NCBI GenBank assembly: GCA_027563935.2
Contig: CM050450.1
Span: 28,693,439 to 28,757,438, forward strand
Direction: 5' to 3'
Source of the DNA: Costus lasius
Lineage: Eukaryota > Streptophyta > Magnoliopsida > Zingiberales > Costaceae
DNA: 64,000 nucleotides
Program-made: the position numbers and the translations under genes
Notes under the pieces: model-generated
The model's input: only the letters and a program-made list of their open reading frames with translations
What the model was told of the DNA's origin: nothing
The model's database searches: none
Shown: piece after piece, positions 1 to 9,974 of the stretch
How the letters are laid out: each line of letters opens with the position of its first letter
Numbering within the stretch: position 1 is the first letter of the stretch

Positions 1-1337
1 TGAGATCACTTGTGTTTCTAAATGATGAATGTCATTGTTTTGAGGTAGTTCAATATCATCTGAAATATAATGATTATAGACTATCTTGGATGATGATCAA
101 GAGTCAGGTTAGGACACTAGTGATAGATACAGGATTGCCGTCTCCTTGTTTAAGGAGTGTGATGTTCTAGGGCCCCCCTATATGAGATGATTGAGAAAGT
201 GTATGGCCATACCCAGATGACAGTGATCATCTGATCTAATCATGCTCATCGTATTGGAGTTACAGGCTTGACGTGCTTGTCCAATAAGAACATCCAGTGG
301 CAAAGGAAACATGTATGCCTTGTGAAGAAGATTCACACTTGTGCTGTTATTTGGGAGTAGTCTTGGAAGACTCTTTCCTTTATATCGGGAGACAGTGATG
401 TGTTGCTAGATACCCCTCACTGATCGTGATAACGTAAGTTGTCGTTACCGACATTTAAAGGAAACCCTTAGGGTCGCACAATTTGGTGATATGGCTTACT
501 TGAGTCAGATCGTGTGGACTGGATTGTTTTGATTCAGTTTAAAGGAGTTTAAACTCTGATTGTAAGTGAGATCCAGTCTGATCATGTTTGATTGATTAGG
601 GCTTGAGATCGGTAAGCTTCGATCGAGAGTGTGGATGCTAGATCGATGAGATCAAGGGCATCAAAAGATGAACGGTCAGATTTTGAACCTTAGGGTTTAT
701 TTTGGTCTGGACCAATTCTTGGGCTGATTTGGTTTGGTCTTGTTTTGATTTGGTCATTGAACCAAAGTCAATTGAACCGGTTCCTTTTGGTGAACGCATG
801 GTTCAATCTGATGGGCGTTTTGTGTAGTTCACTAAGTGTGAACGTATGGAGTGAAGACTTACCTTATTGGGAAGCCTCAACGCCAAAACGCCTTGAGACC
901 AAGGAAAACGTCGAGATCCTTCAAGGCTTCTTGCATGCGAAGAGAGCTTGGGAGTGTATCTCACCGCCGAGAGCAAGAAGGATTTTGGAAAAGCCAAGAA
1001 GACACCAAACTCTCCTTCATTCGATCAAGGACCTTTGAAGCCCTTTGCTAGCACAAAGGACGACAAGGAGTAGGCCAACTTCATCTTGTGTGTGGCACAC
1101 TTTGGAGGAGAACCCTATCGTTTTCTTGCTTCCAAGCCGAGTCCAATCTAATGGCCATGGTATGATTCTTGCTTCATGATTGCAATCATTTCGTTTTAGT
1201 TGATCATACATCATGCATGCCGATCCCTTGAAACCCTTGCTTCCGCTTAAAACCAAAGATGCGCCATCCATAGGGTTTCGCCCCCCTCTTGAAAGGGGTT
1301 TTATCCGCTTGCGCTCCCCCTTGAAGGGGACCCAACA
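1..1337 (+). repeat. Copia-1 5' LTR (3' portion)
   Basis: Bases 1-1337 match 7414-8750 almost base for base. The LTR ends in CCCAACA directly before the primer-binding site. Just inside the end are two short stem-loops, one near 1291-1306 and one CCCC-TTGAA-GGGG near 1317-1331. Short open frames here (for example 745-1038) occur identically in the other LTR and show no known protein features, so they are not annotated as genes. Confidence 0.95.
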
Positions 1338-1339
1338 AT

Positions 1340-1351
1340 TGGTATCAGAGC
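1340..1351 (+). promoter_or_regulatory. Primer-binding site (initiator tRNA-Met), Copia-1
   Basis: TGGTATCAGAGC lies two bases after the LTR end. It is complementary to the 3' end of plant initiator tRNA-Met, the usual primer for minus-strand synthesis in Copia elements. Confidence 0.95.
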
Positions 1352-2098
1352 GGGTAATATGCATGTTGTTATGATTGCTTAAGCTTTTGTGATCCTTGTT
1401 TGCAATGATATGCTTAGATCTAACCGACATGCGAGAGTTACATGTTAAGTTTGCATATCCGAAACTTGATGTATGTCTCCTTGGCGCATGCTTAAGTTTC
1501 CATGCAAGTTGTTCTTGTTGCGCATGTGTTGGCGCTTGTGTAGTTTTTCTTACAAAACAAAAGGAACTTGCGCGCCTATCTAGATCTAAGGCCCTACTAT
1601 AAACCCTTAGATGGGTTGATGGGGTTGAAGTCACCTCTAGGTTAGATCCAATAGTCTGATCAGACCATCTGACAGCCTAGATGGATCGACCAGATGGCAC
1701 CTGTGCGCAAGCACGAGGTGGCCATAGGTCGATTGCATCTCAGGCGTGTAGCGAGGTCTGGTTGAGACAACTAGTGAACACACATGAGTTAGGCCCGGGG
1801 TCACACCCGCTTGCCAGAACTTATGAGGGTTGTTCAGCCCTTGGCGCATGCATGGTTGACCATTAGGTCAACTCGAGTCAGTTAGGACTTGGTGCATGCA
1901 AGGGCACTGGATCTGACTAGTTGGATGAGTGGATCCCTATCAATGGACCATTGTAAGGTTGTAGGGCACATAAGGAAATTAAAATTGATACCATGGGGTT
2001 TTCAAAATTTAATTTCATGAATGGATCACATGTTGATTTGATACTATATGCTTGTTTATTTAATCTTATGTGGGTTGCCCTAATGTGTGCTGTGCTGG

Positions 2099-2194
2099 GG
2101 CCTGCGTGCCTGGTTAATTATAAGTTAATATTATTTTGTGATCTGCGAATCACATTTGTAATTAATTTATTGTATATTTGACCTGCGAGTCAAA
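2099..2194 (+). promoter_or_regulatory. Three-hairpin cassette with shared CTGCGA/T loop
   Basis: Three perfect stems flank nearly the same six-base loop: GGC/GCC at 2099-2110 (loop CTGCGT), TGTGAT/ATCACA at 2137-2154 (loop CTGCGA) and TTTGAC/GTCAAA at 2177-2194 (loop CTGCGA). The stems share no sequence with each other, yet each pairs fully, which points to selection on RNA shape and loop sequence. Copia-3 and Copia-5 have the same trio. A role in packaging, dimerisation or translation control is inferred, not shown. Confidence 0.7.
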
Positions 2195-2583
2195 CTTGTC
2201 TAGGTAGATCAAAATGTATTTTGATTAGACAAGAGCACAAAGGCACACATCCAAGAGGGGCATTCAGCTGGTGGCGCACCTAAGGTGCTCTTGGCGCTAG
2301 GGCCCTGGGTAGGACCAGATGAGATGCAAAAGGAGCTCAAGTGAAGACTTAAGTAAAATTAAGGTCTTACTTAGGGTTCATGGGCTTTTACCACATAAGA
2401 TCAGCATGCTTTCTATTTATTGCTTTTATAATTAGAAATGCATGAGTTTATCTTCTGCTATCACCATAGGACTTGCATGATAGTTGAGAAGATAAAAGAC
2501 CGGTAAAATCCAACGCTAAAATATCAAGCTCGTAAGCCTTCTGACGCGAAACCTCACCGTTCTGACTATCGTTGGAGCCGTGT

Positions 2584-2813
2584 TGTACCCACTCAGTGGG
2601 CACGTCCATCTATCTTCAGACGGTGCGGGATTACACCTGCGTGTTACAGAGAAGGGATTTATCGCTTCTCGTTGCTCAGCATAGCACGTGGTGGTCCAGG
2701 GAGTAGGTTGGGTCAGCTTGACCATGTAGGCTACATATGTGGCGCATATGGTAGCACATGGAGGCAGCCATCTGTGGGATCAGAAACTGTGTTGTACCAA
2801 CTCAGTTGGCACA
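2584..2813 (+). promoter_or_regulatory. Pair of covarying TCA-loop hairpins
   Basis: Hairpin one (2584-2604) has stem CCCAC/GTGGG around TCA; hairpin two (2793-2813) has CCAAC/GTTGG around TCA. The third base pair changes from C-G to A-T with pairing kept. Both continue past one A-C mismatch into three outer pairs, where T-G in the first is T-A in the second. They lie 209 bp apart and end about 305 bp before gag. The same pair is present in Copia-3 and Copia-5. Confidence 0.65.
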
Positions 2814-3118
2814 GTCTGCTGGATTGCCCAGATGAAGGGGAATCGCACGGGTTGGCGATTGGCTGGGACAGCCTACCAGAAATTAGTGCTTGTCATCTCT
2901 GTGCATCTTATCTCGCCTGAGCGGGACGCGGAGACCAAGTATGAAATCTGGATCCCATCTCACTAAAAGAGTATTACTCTTTCGGACTGTTTTATGGATT
3001 TTACAGTCAGGTAAAATAGTGAGAAAAAGGAATCATTCTTAAGTCCTGATTGATTCTTAACATTGATACTGACCTTGCTGTTCTTGCATTGTTGTAGATT
3101 CCTGCAGCAACGAACACC

Positions 3119-6100
3119 ATGAGCTTCAATGTGCGATCCCTACTGGAAAGGGAGAAGTTTGCTGGGCCGAACTTCTCTGACTGGTTCGGACACCTTAAGA
3201 TCGTTATTAAGGCAGAGAGGAAACTGTATGTCCTCGAGACGGCTGTGCCGCCTCAACCCGCTGCGAACGCCGCAAGGGCGGTTCGTGATGCCTATGAAAA
3301 GCACGTCAATGATAGCATTGATGTCGCTTGCCTGATGCTAGCGTCTATGACGCCACCGCTGCAGCGTCAGCATGAGGATATGTCGGCTATAGAGATCATA
3401 GCGAACCTCAAGATGCTGTATGCTGCACAGGCGAGGACAGAACGCTATAATCTGACGAAGCTCTTCTTTCAGAGCAAACTGGCTGAAGGGAGCCCAGTGG
3501 GAGCTCACGTGCTCAAGATGATTGGGCACAAGGAGGCTCTGGAGAAACTGGGGCATACCATTAACCAGGAGCTTGCTGTAGACATAATTCTGCAGTCTCT
3601 TCCGCCTTCTTTCGATGCGTTCATCATTAACTTTAATATGAACAAAATCGATTGTACACCGGCAGAGCTGTTGAATATGCTCTTGACTACTGAGGAAACT
3701 CTGAAGGGAAAGCCTTCAACCTCTGTCTTGATGGTTCCTTCAAGGAACAAGAAGAAGGGGAAGAAGGGCAAGGCCCCTGTCAAGAACTACAGTAAGGCTC
3801 TGAAACAGAAGGTGAAGCGGTCCAAGGACAACAGGTGTTTCCACTGTGGCCAGATGGGTCACTGGAAAAAGGACTGTAAAGCGCTCCAAGGAGATAAGAG
3901 GGGAAGCATCGCTTCTGGCTCAGGTATTTACGTGACGGAAGTCATGGTTTCATCTTCTTCTATATCATGGGTGTTGGACACTGCATGTGGAGTTCACATT
4001 TGTTCAAATGTACAGGAACTCAAGAGAAGAAGGCAGGTGGGACAGCATGAGGTAGACCTACGCGTTGGAAACGGGGCACGGGTTGCTACTGTTGCTGTAG
4101 GAGACTATTTCATTTCTTTACCATCTGGCATTGTATTAGAATTAAACAATTGTTATTTTGTACCCAGTATTACCAAGAATATTATCTCCATTCCTGCTCT
4201 TGTCAGGAAGGGTTTTTCCTTTGAATGCAAGATTTCAAAGTGTATACTTTCTCTAGATAATATTGTGTATGCTACTGGTTCCATTAACAATGGGTTATTC
4301 ATGTTGGACATGGAATGTTCTATACAAAACATTGATAATAAGAAAGCCAAGTATGCTGATGACAGCACCTTGCTATGGCATAGTCGTTTAGGCCATATTA
4401 ACGAGAAGCGCATTAAGCAGTTGCATGATCATGGACTGCTGGGATCATTCTCCTATGAGGAGATTGATACATGCAAAGCTTGTTTAATGGGTAAAATGAC
4501 GAAGTCACCTTTTCCTAATAAAGGTCAAAGGGCTTCAGGTTTACTTGACCTTATACACAGTGATGTGTGTGGGCCATTTAGTAAACATGCCAGAGGTGGC
4601 TATCAGTACTTCATTACCTTTACTGATGATTTCAGTAGGTATGGGTATGTCTATTTAATGAGACATAAAAGTGAATCTTTTGACAAGTTCAAAGAGTTCA
4701 AAAATGAAGTACAAAATCAGTTAGGCCGAAATATCAAGGCACTTCGTTCTGATCGAGGTGGTGAATACCTAAGTCATGCATTTACTGACTATCTGAAGGA
4801 GTGTGGGATTATCTCACAGCTCACTCCGCCAGGAACACCGCAATGGAATGGTGTGTCCGAGAGGAGAAATAGAACGTTACTTGATATGGTTCGTTCTATG
4901 ATGAGTCAGGCTACTCTACCTTACTCCTTTTGGGGTTTTGCACTGGAAACAGCTGCAAAGGTACTAAACCGAGTGCCATCCAAGGCAGTTTCTAAGACGC
5001 CATATGAGTTATGGTATGGGAAACAGCCAAGCTTGACTTTTATCAGGATCTGGGGTTGCGAGGCTTATGTCAAAAAGCTCGCCTCTGGGAAACTGGAGAG
5101 CAGATCTGAGAAATGTATATTTGTCGGTTACCCTAAGGAAACTAAGGGTTATTATTTCTACGATCCCAAAGAGAACAAAGTATTTGTTGCTCGGACGGCC
5201 ATATTTCTTGAGAAGGAGTTTCTTCTGCAAGAGGCCAGTGGGAGAGAAATAAAGCTGGATGAGAATCCAGAGGAAGGGCAAAGTAGTCAAGCACAGTTGG
5301 ATGAGCCTGAGCCGGTAGATCAGGTTATTGAACAACCTGAGGCTCAAATATCACGGGAACCGCGAAGATCGGGAAGGATCCGTCGTCAGCCTGAGCGCTA
5401 TGACGGAGTCTACATCATTGATAATGATGAACCCCTTACTTATGCGGATGCGGTCAGTGGACCGGAGTCAGGTAGATGGCTTGATGCTATGCGAGCCGAG
5501 ATGGACTCCATGTCAGATAACCAAGTCTGGGATTTGGTTGATCCGCCTCCGGGAGTAATCCCTATAGGCTGTAAATGGATCTTCAAGAAGAAGATTGACA
5601 TGGATGGTAACGTGGTTACCTATAAAGGCAGGCTAGTTGCGAAAGGTTTCAAACAAATCTACGGGATAGATTATGATGAAACTTTCTCACCTGTAGCCAT
5701 GTTTAAGTCTATTCGGATTCTTTTCGCGATAGCTGCATATTACGATTATGAGATCTGGCAGATGGATGTGAAGACAGCTTTCCTTAATGGAAATCTGGAC
5801 GAGGATGTGTATATGACACAACCTGAGGGTTTCACTAATCCATCAGATCGTCATAAAATATGCAAATTAAAGAAGTCCATTTATGGACTGAAACAAGCAT
5901 CTAGAAGCTGGAATATTCGTTTTGATGAATCAATCTCTGAGTTTGGTTTCATCAAGAACGAAGATGACCCGTGTGTATATAAGAGGTTTAGTGGGAGCGT
6001 GATTACTTTCCTAGTCCTCTACGTCGATGATATCTTAATCATTGGAAATGATATTCCTGAACTGCATGCTGTTAAAGCATGGTTAGGAAAATGTTTCCAG

Positions 6101-7003
6101 ATGAAAGATCTAGGAGAAGCAGCCTATGTGTTAGGTGTGAAGATCTACAGGGATAGATCTAAGAGGCTTCTCGGGCTGTGCCAGAGTACTTACATCGATA
6201 AAGTCCTGGAGAGATTCCATTTAGAGAATTCTAAAAGAGGATATCTTCCAGTCAGACATGGTCTGAATCTTTCGAAGAGTCAGTGTCCACAAACACAGAC
6301 TGAGAAAGATGAAATGGACAATACGCCTTATGCTTCGGCTATTGGGTCCATTATGTATGCGATGTTGTGTACTCGCCCAGACGTCGCTTACGGGTTAAGC
6401 GTGACCAGTCGGTTCCAAAGTAATCCAGGTATGGCGCACTGGATTACGGTCAAGAACATTTTAAAATATCTGCGGAGGACCAAAGATATGTTCTTGATAT
6501 ATGGTGGTCAGGAAGAACTCAGTATTGAAGGATATACTGACGCTTCGTTCCAGTCGGACCAGGATGATTTCCGATCGCAATCAGGCTATGTTTTTAGCTT
6601 GAATGGTGGAGCAGTGGTGTGGAAAAGTTTCAAACAGTCAACTGTTGCTGATTCCACAACAGAAGCCGAGTATGTTGCAGCCTCGGAAGCATCCAAGGAG
6701 GCAGTGTGGATTCGTAAGTTCGTGAGAGAACTTGGTGTTGTTCCTTCGAGTGCAGATCCTTTGGTTATCTTCTGTGATAACACTGGAGCCATCGCACAAG
6801 CAAAGGAACCACGGTCGCACCAGAAGTCCAAGCACATACAGAGACGGTTTCACTTGATCCGGGAGATCATTGATCGAGGCGAGATCAAAATCTGCAAGGT
6901 TCATACAGATGACAATCTGGCAGACCCGCTTACCAAGCCTCTGGCGCAGCAGAAGCATGAGAAGCACTGTAATAATATGGGTTTGAGGTTTCTCAACCAT
7001 TAG
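3119..7003 (+). CDS. Copia-1 gag-pol polyprotein (intact)
   Basis: A 1294-codon uninterrupted frame encodes all Copia functions. Residues 1-235 are the gag region; a CCHC zinc knuckle (CFHCGQMGHWKKDC) lies near 240-253 after a lysine-rich stretch. The protease has the D-T-A-C active-site form near 286. Integrase follows, with the H-H-C-C zinc domain from about 420 and the catalytic triad in HSDVCGP (near 481), SDRGGEY (near 545) and VSERRNR (near 580). Reverse transcriptase carries YVDDIL near 969. RNase H starts with GYTDAS near 1139 and ends close to the C terminus. The ATG at 3119 follows ACC and matches the start used in Copia-5. The polyprotein should assemble virus-like particles, copy the RNA and integrate the cDNA. 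No key residue appears missing. Confidence 0.95.
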   Translation: MSFNVRSLLEREKFAGPNFSDWFGHLKIVIKAERKLYVLETAVPPQPAANAARAVRDAYEKHVNDSIDVACLMLASMTPPLQRQHEDMSAIEIIANLKMLYAAQARTERYNLTKLFFQSKLAEGSPVGAHVLKMIGHKEALEKLGHTINQELAVDIILQSLPPSFDAFIINFNMNKIDCTPAELLNMLLTTEETLKGKPSTSVLMVPSRNKKKGKKGKAPVKNYSKALKQKVKRSKDNRCFHCGQMGHWKKDCKALQGDKRGSIASGSGIYVTEVMVSSSSISWVLDTACGVHICSNVQELKRRRQVGQHEVDLRVGNGARVATVAVGDYFISLPSGIVLELNNCYFVPSITKNIISIPALVRKGFSFECKISKCILSLDNIVYATGSINNGLFMLDMECSIQNIDNKKAKYADDSTLLWHSRLGHINEKRIKQLHDHGLLGSFSYEEIDTCKACLMGKMTKSPFPNKGQRASGLLDLIHSDVCGPFSKHARGGYQYFITFTDDFSRYGYVYLMRHKSESFDKFKEFKNEVQNQLGRNIKALRSDRGGEYLSHAFTDYLKECGIISQLTPPGTPQWNGVSERRNRTLLDMVRSMMSQATLPYSFWGFALETAAKVLNRVPSKAVSKTPYELWYGKQPSLTFIRIWGCEAYVKKLASGKLESRSEKCIFVGYPKETKGYYFYDPKENKVFVARTAIFLEKEFLLQEASGREIKLDENPEEGQSSQAQLDEPEPVDQVIEQPEAQISREPRRSGRIRRQPERYDGVYIIDNDEPLTYADAVSGPESGRWLDAMRAEMDSMSDNQVWDLVDPPPGVIPIGCKWIFKKKIDMDGNVVTYKGRLVAKGFKQIYGIDYDETFSPVAMFKSIRILFAIAAYYDYEIWQMDVKTAFLNGNLDEDVYMTQPEGFTNPSDRHKICKLKKSIYGLKQASRSWNIRFDESISEFGFIKNEDDPCVYKRFSGSVITFLVLYVDDILIIGNDIPELHAVKAWLGKCFQMKDLGEAAYVLGVKIYRDRSKRLLGLCQSTYIDKVLERFHLENSKRGYLPVRHGLNLSKSQCPQTQTEKDEMDNTPYASAIGSIMYAMLCTRPDVAYGLSVTSRFQSNPGMAHWITVKNILKYLRRTKDMFLIYGGQEELSIEGYTDASFQSDQDDFRSQSGYVFSLNGGAVVWKSFKQSTVADSTTEAEYVAASEASKEAVWIRKFVRELGVVPSSADPLVIFCDNTGAIAQAKEPRSHQKSKHIQRRFHLIREIIDRGEIKICKVHTDDNLADPLTKPLAQQKHEKHCNNMGLRFLNH

Positions 7004-7012
7004 ATTAAGTGC

Positions 7013-7022
7013 AAGTGGGAGA
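7013..7022 (+). promoter_or_regulatory. Polypurine tract, Copia-1
   Basis: AAGTGGGAGA sits ten bases after the gag-pol stop and one base before the 3' LTR, the expected place for plus-strand priming. The same tract adjoins the 3' LTRs of Copia-3 and Copia-5. Confidence 0.9.
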
Positions 7023-7023
7023 T

Positions 7024-8750
7024 TGTTGGAGTATGCCCTTAAGGCTAATGTTTGAGGCCTTGGGATTGTAACAGTATCATGTAATAAACTCTTAAGTTTA
7101 TAAAGGCATGGTTGTTATTCAGATTGTTACCTTGTCTGCTGTAATAAGTGTACTTCTGATTAATGTCTCAAAGCTGTTCAGCTAGGCTGACATGCAGTAA
7201 TGTCCTTAGTCGAGATATCTTGGTGAACTTGAGACAGCCCTGATATGATTGAGACTAATATGAGTTCTAATCTTGTAGGATGCTTCGAGCATGGAATAAG
7301 ATGTAGACTCATGGGTACATTGGATGTACTGGACAGACCCTACTGGGATATTCGGTTGCTTGTCACAATGTGAATAATCCTTGTATGCTACAAGTGGCAC
7401 ATGTCCTTTGACTTGAGATCACTTGTGTTTCTAAATGATGAATGTCATTGTTTTGAGGTAGTTCAATATCATCTGAAATATAATGATTATAGACTATCTT
7501 GGATGATGATCAAGAGCCAGGTTAGGACACTAGTGATAGATACAGGATTGCCGTCTCCTTGTTTAAGGAGTGTGATGTTCTAGGGCCCCCCTATATGAGA
7601 TGATTGAGAAAGTGTATGGCCATACCCAGATGACAGTGATCATCTGATCTAATCATGCTCATCGTATTGGAGTTACAGGCTTGACGTGCTTGTCCAATAA
7701 GAACATCCAGTGGCAAAGGAAACATGTATGCCTTGTGAAGAAAATTCACACTTGTGCTGTTATTTGGGAGTAGTCTTGGAAGACTCTTTCCTTTATATCG
7801 GGAGACAGTGATGTGTTGCTAGATACCCCTCACTGATCGTGATAACGTAAGTTGTCGTTACCGACATTTAAAGGAAACCCTTAGGGTCGCACAATTTGGT
7901 GATATGGCTTACTTGAGTCAGATCGTGTGGACTGGATTGTTTTGATTCAGTTTAAAGGAGTTTAAACTCTGATTGTAAGTGAGATCCAGTCTGATCATGT
8001 TTGATTGATTAGGGCTTGAGATCGGTAAGCTTCGATCGAGAGTGTGGATGCTAGATCGATGAGATCAAGGGCATCAAAAGATGAACGGTCAGATTTTGAA
8101 CCTTAGGGTTTATTTTGGTCTGGACCAATTCTTGGGCTGATTTGGTTTGGTCTTGTTTTGATTTGGTCATTGAACCAAAGTCAATTGAACCGGTTCCTTT
8201 TGGTGAACGCATGGTTCAATCTGATGGGCGTTTTGTGTAGTTCACTAAGTGTGAACGTATGGAGTGAAGACTTACCTTATTGGGAAGCCTCAACGCCAAA
8301 ACGCCTTGAGACCAAGGAAAACGTCGAGATCCTTCAAGGCTTCTTGCATGCGAAGAGAGCTTGGGAGTGTATCTCATCGCCGAGAGCAAGAAGGATTTTG
8401 GAAAAGCCAAGAAGACACCAAACTCTCCTTCATTCGATCAAGGACCTTTGAAGCCCTTTGCTAGCACAAAGGACGACAAGGAGTAGGCCAACTTCATCTT
8501 GTGTGTGGCACACTTTGGAGGAGAACCCTATCGTTTTCTTGCTTCCAAGCCGAGTCCAATCTAATGGCCATGGTATGATTCTTGCTTCATGATTGCAATC
8601 ATTTCGTTTTAGTTGATCATACATCATGCATGCCGATCCCTTGAAACCCTTGCTTCCGCTTAAAACCAAAGATGCGCCATCCATAGGGTTTCGCCCCCCT
8701 CTTGAAAGGGGTTTTATCCGCTTGCGCTCCCCCTTGAAGGGGACCCAACA
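7024..8750 (+). repeat. Copia-1 3' LTR
   Basis: A 1727-bp LTR starting TGTTGGAGTATGCCC and ending GGGGACCCAACA. It is nearly identical to bases 1-1337. The U3-side start is shared with Copia-3 and Copia-5, but the U5-side end differs between the three. A CCCC/GGGG hairpin lies within 20 bases of the 3' end. Confidence 0.95.
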
Positions 8751-8860
8751 TTTGAAACATAATTAACTGCCACAATAATGTATTTGTTACCTCCAGATGA
8801 TGGAAAAGGTCCCATGAAGTCAATTCCCCAAATATCAAATATCTCAACCTTAAGAATATT
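8751..8860 (-). pseudogene. Athila-type integrase fragment
   Basis: About 110 bp resemble, at roughly three bases in four, the integrase catalytic region of Athila-1 at about 13285-13395 on the same strand. The part covers the stretch before the first catalytic aspartate. It is cut on the left by Copia-1 and on the right by the plus-strand Gypsy piece, and is far too short to be functional. Confidence 0.65.
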
Positions 8861-9974
8861 AGACCGGAGGCTTCCGCCTCTCGCCCCACTTCGGAGGAGA
8901 AGGGCAAGGCCCCCACCATTGGGTCATCCGAACGGGTCCATTGCTTCAATTGCCTTCAACTGGGTCAGTACTCTTGGGATTGTCCCAAGAAGTCCGCCAC
9001 CACAGACAAATCCCATTCCCGTGTCGCCACCATCACCCACGAGCGCACGGAGCATGATGTCGAGGCTGAATGTTACACGAGTGGCGGCGAGTCGGGTCAC
9101 CCCACACTCGGGGTTGTGCAGCGCACCCTTGTCTAAACCCCGCCCTTCGAGGATTGGAGGTGCACGAGCATTTTAATAACTTACATCAAGTGGAAAGGGC
9201 ACTCTTGTAAGATTGTCATCGATGGGGGAAGTAGCTTGAACATGGTCTCTCGGACTGCGATCACGCGCTTTGGACTCCCCCTTGAGCCCCACCCGAAGCC
9301 CTATTCGATCACGTGGGTTGACACATTGAGTCTTCCGGTCACCCACCGATGCCAAGTCACCATCGCTTTTGGAGATTATCGTGAGAAAGTGTAGTGCGAA
9401 GTGGCGGCTATGGACGTCGCCCACCTCCTTTTAGGACGCCCTTGGCTTTATAATAGAGACATAGTCCACTACGGCAGGTCAAACACTTATGTGTTTGATC
9501 ATAACGACCAGAAAATCCGCTTGATCCCGGCTCCCCCTAAGGAGCATATAACATGAAGGAAGGGGAAAACTGGCCCCGTTGGTGCCCCAAAAATTTTCCA
9601 CAAAATGTTCCTCAGGTCACCCAGCGACGAAAGTCACGCCCTGTGACTCCTGCGGATAGTTTTCCACAGAACGTTCCTCGGGTCACCCAGCGACGAAAGT
9701 CATGCCTTGTGACTCCTGCGGATAGTTTTCCACAGAATGTTCCTCAGGTCACCCAGCGACGAAAGTCACGCCCCGTGACTCCTGCGGACAGTTCTCCACA
9801 GAATATTCCTTGGGTCACCCAGTGACGAAAGTCATGCCCCGTGACTCCTGCGGACAGTTTTCCACAGAACATTCATCGGGTCACCCAGCGATGAGAGTCA
9901 CGCCCCGTGACTCCTGAGGACAACCACCCGAAGCTGCAGAACTGCCCCGATGACCCCACTTCGACGTGTACAAC
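8861..9974 (+). pseudogene. Ty3/Gypsy gag nucleocapsid and protease remnant
   Basis: In the plus direction this reads as a decayed zinc knuckle (CFNCLQLGQYSWDC at 8942-8986, with the usual histidine replaced by tyrosine). A retropepsin-like domain follows, with VIDGGSSLNMVS near 9215-9250, where the active-site D-S/T-G has become D-G-G. The later protease motif HLLLGRPWLY lies near 9420-9450. A stop codon near 9389 breaks the protease. Downstream comes a proline-rich linker made of 22-codon repeats. The reverse transcriptase that would follow is absent here, but a related one lies at 20543-21525 beyond Athila-1, so the two may be halves of one split element; that link is inferred. Confidence 0.7.
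9594..9923 (+). repeat. Five 66-bp tandem repeats (22 codons) in Gypsy protease-RT linker
   Basis: Units start at 9594, 9660, 9726, 9792 and 9858, spaced exactly 66 bp. The period is a multiple of three and the frame stays open through three and a half units, giving repeats with the core VTQRRKS-PVTPADS. The fourth unit has a C-to-T change in CGA that makes TGA at 9823-9825. Exact period and frame show the array grew while it was coding, before decay. Confidence 0.9.

Larger units (their letters stand above)
1338..3118 (+). other. Copia-1 untranslated leader
   Basis: This 1.78-kb stretch between primer site and gag has no credible protein-coding frame; the short frames around 2516-2966 look incidental. 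It is retained with high similarity in Copia-3 and Copia-5. It holds two groups of hairpins, annotated separately at 2099-2194 and 2584-2813. A long structured leader is typical of BARE/Angela elements, where dimerisation and packaging signals are expected. Confidence 0.85.
1..8750 (+). mobile_element. Copia-1: full-length Ty1/Copia (Angela/BARE-like) retrotransposon, left end off-window
   Basis: The order 5' LTR, primer site, long leader, single gag-pol frame, polypurine tract and 3' LTR is complete apart from about 389 bases of the 5' LTR lying before base 1. Domain order (protease, integrase, reverse transcriptase, RNase H) defines Ty1/Copia. LTRs of 1727 bp with TGTTGG/CCAACA-type ends, a ~1.8-kb leader and a 1294-codon frame match the Angela/BARE lineage by general knowledge; the lineage name is a judgement. 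The left LTR aligns to the right one at a constant offset of 7413 without gaps, and I count about three base differences over 1337 bp, so the insertion is very young. The right flank starts TTTGA at 8751; its matching duplication is out of view. Confidence 0.95.

Noticed and set aside
745..1038. 97-residue open frame, repeated at 8158-8451
   Set aside because: It lies in the Copia-1 LTR and appears twice only because the LTRs are identical; no domain or matching frame in Copia-3 or Copia-5 LTRs supports it.
1340..1351. tRNA-like sequence (also at 27854, 46815, 17495)
   Set aside because: Only the 12-18 bases complementary to a tRNA 3' end are present; these are primer-binding sites, not tRNA genes.
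9594..9923. Possible CRISPR-like array
   Set aside because: Units are contiguous with no unique spacers, the period is a codon multiple and the context is Gypsy coding sequence.
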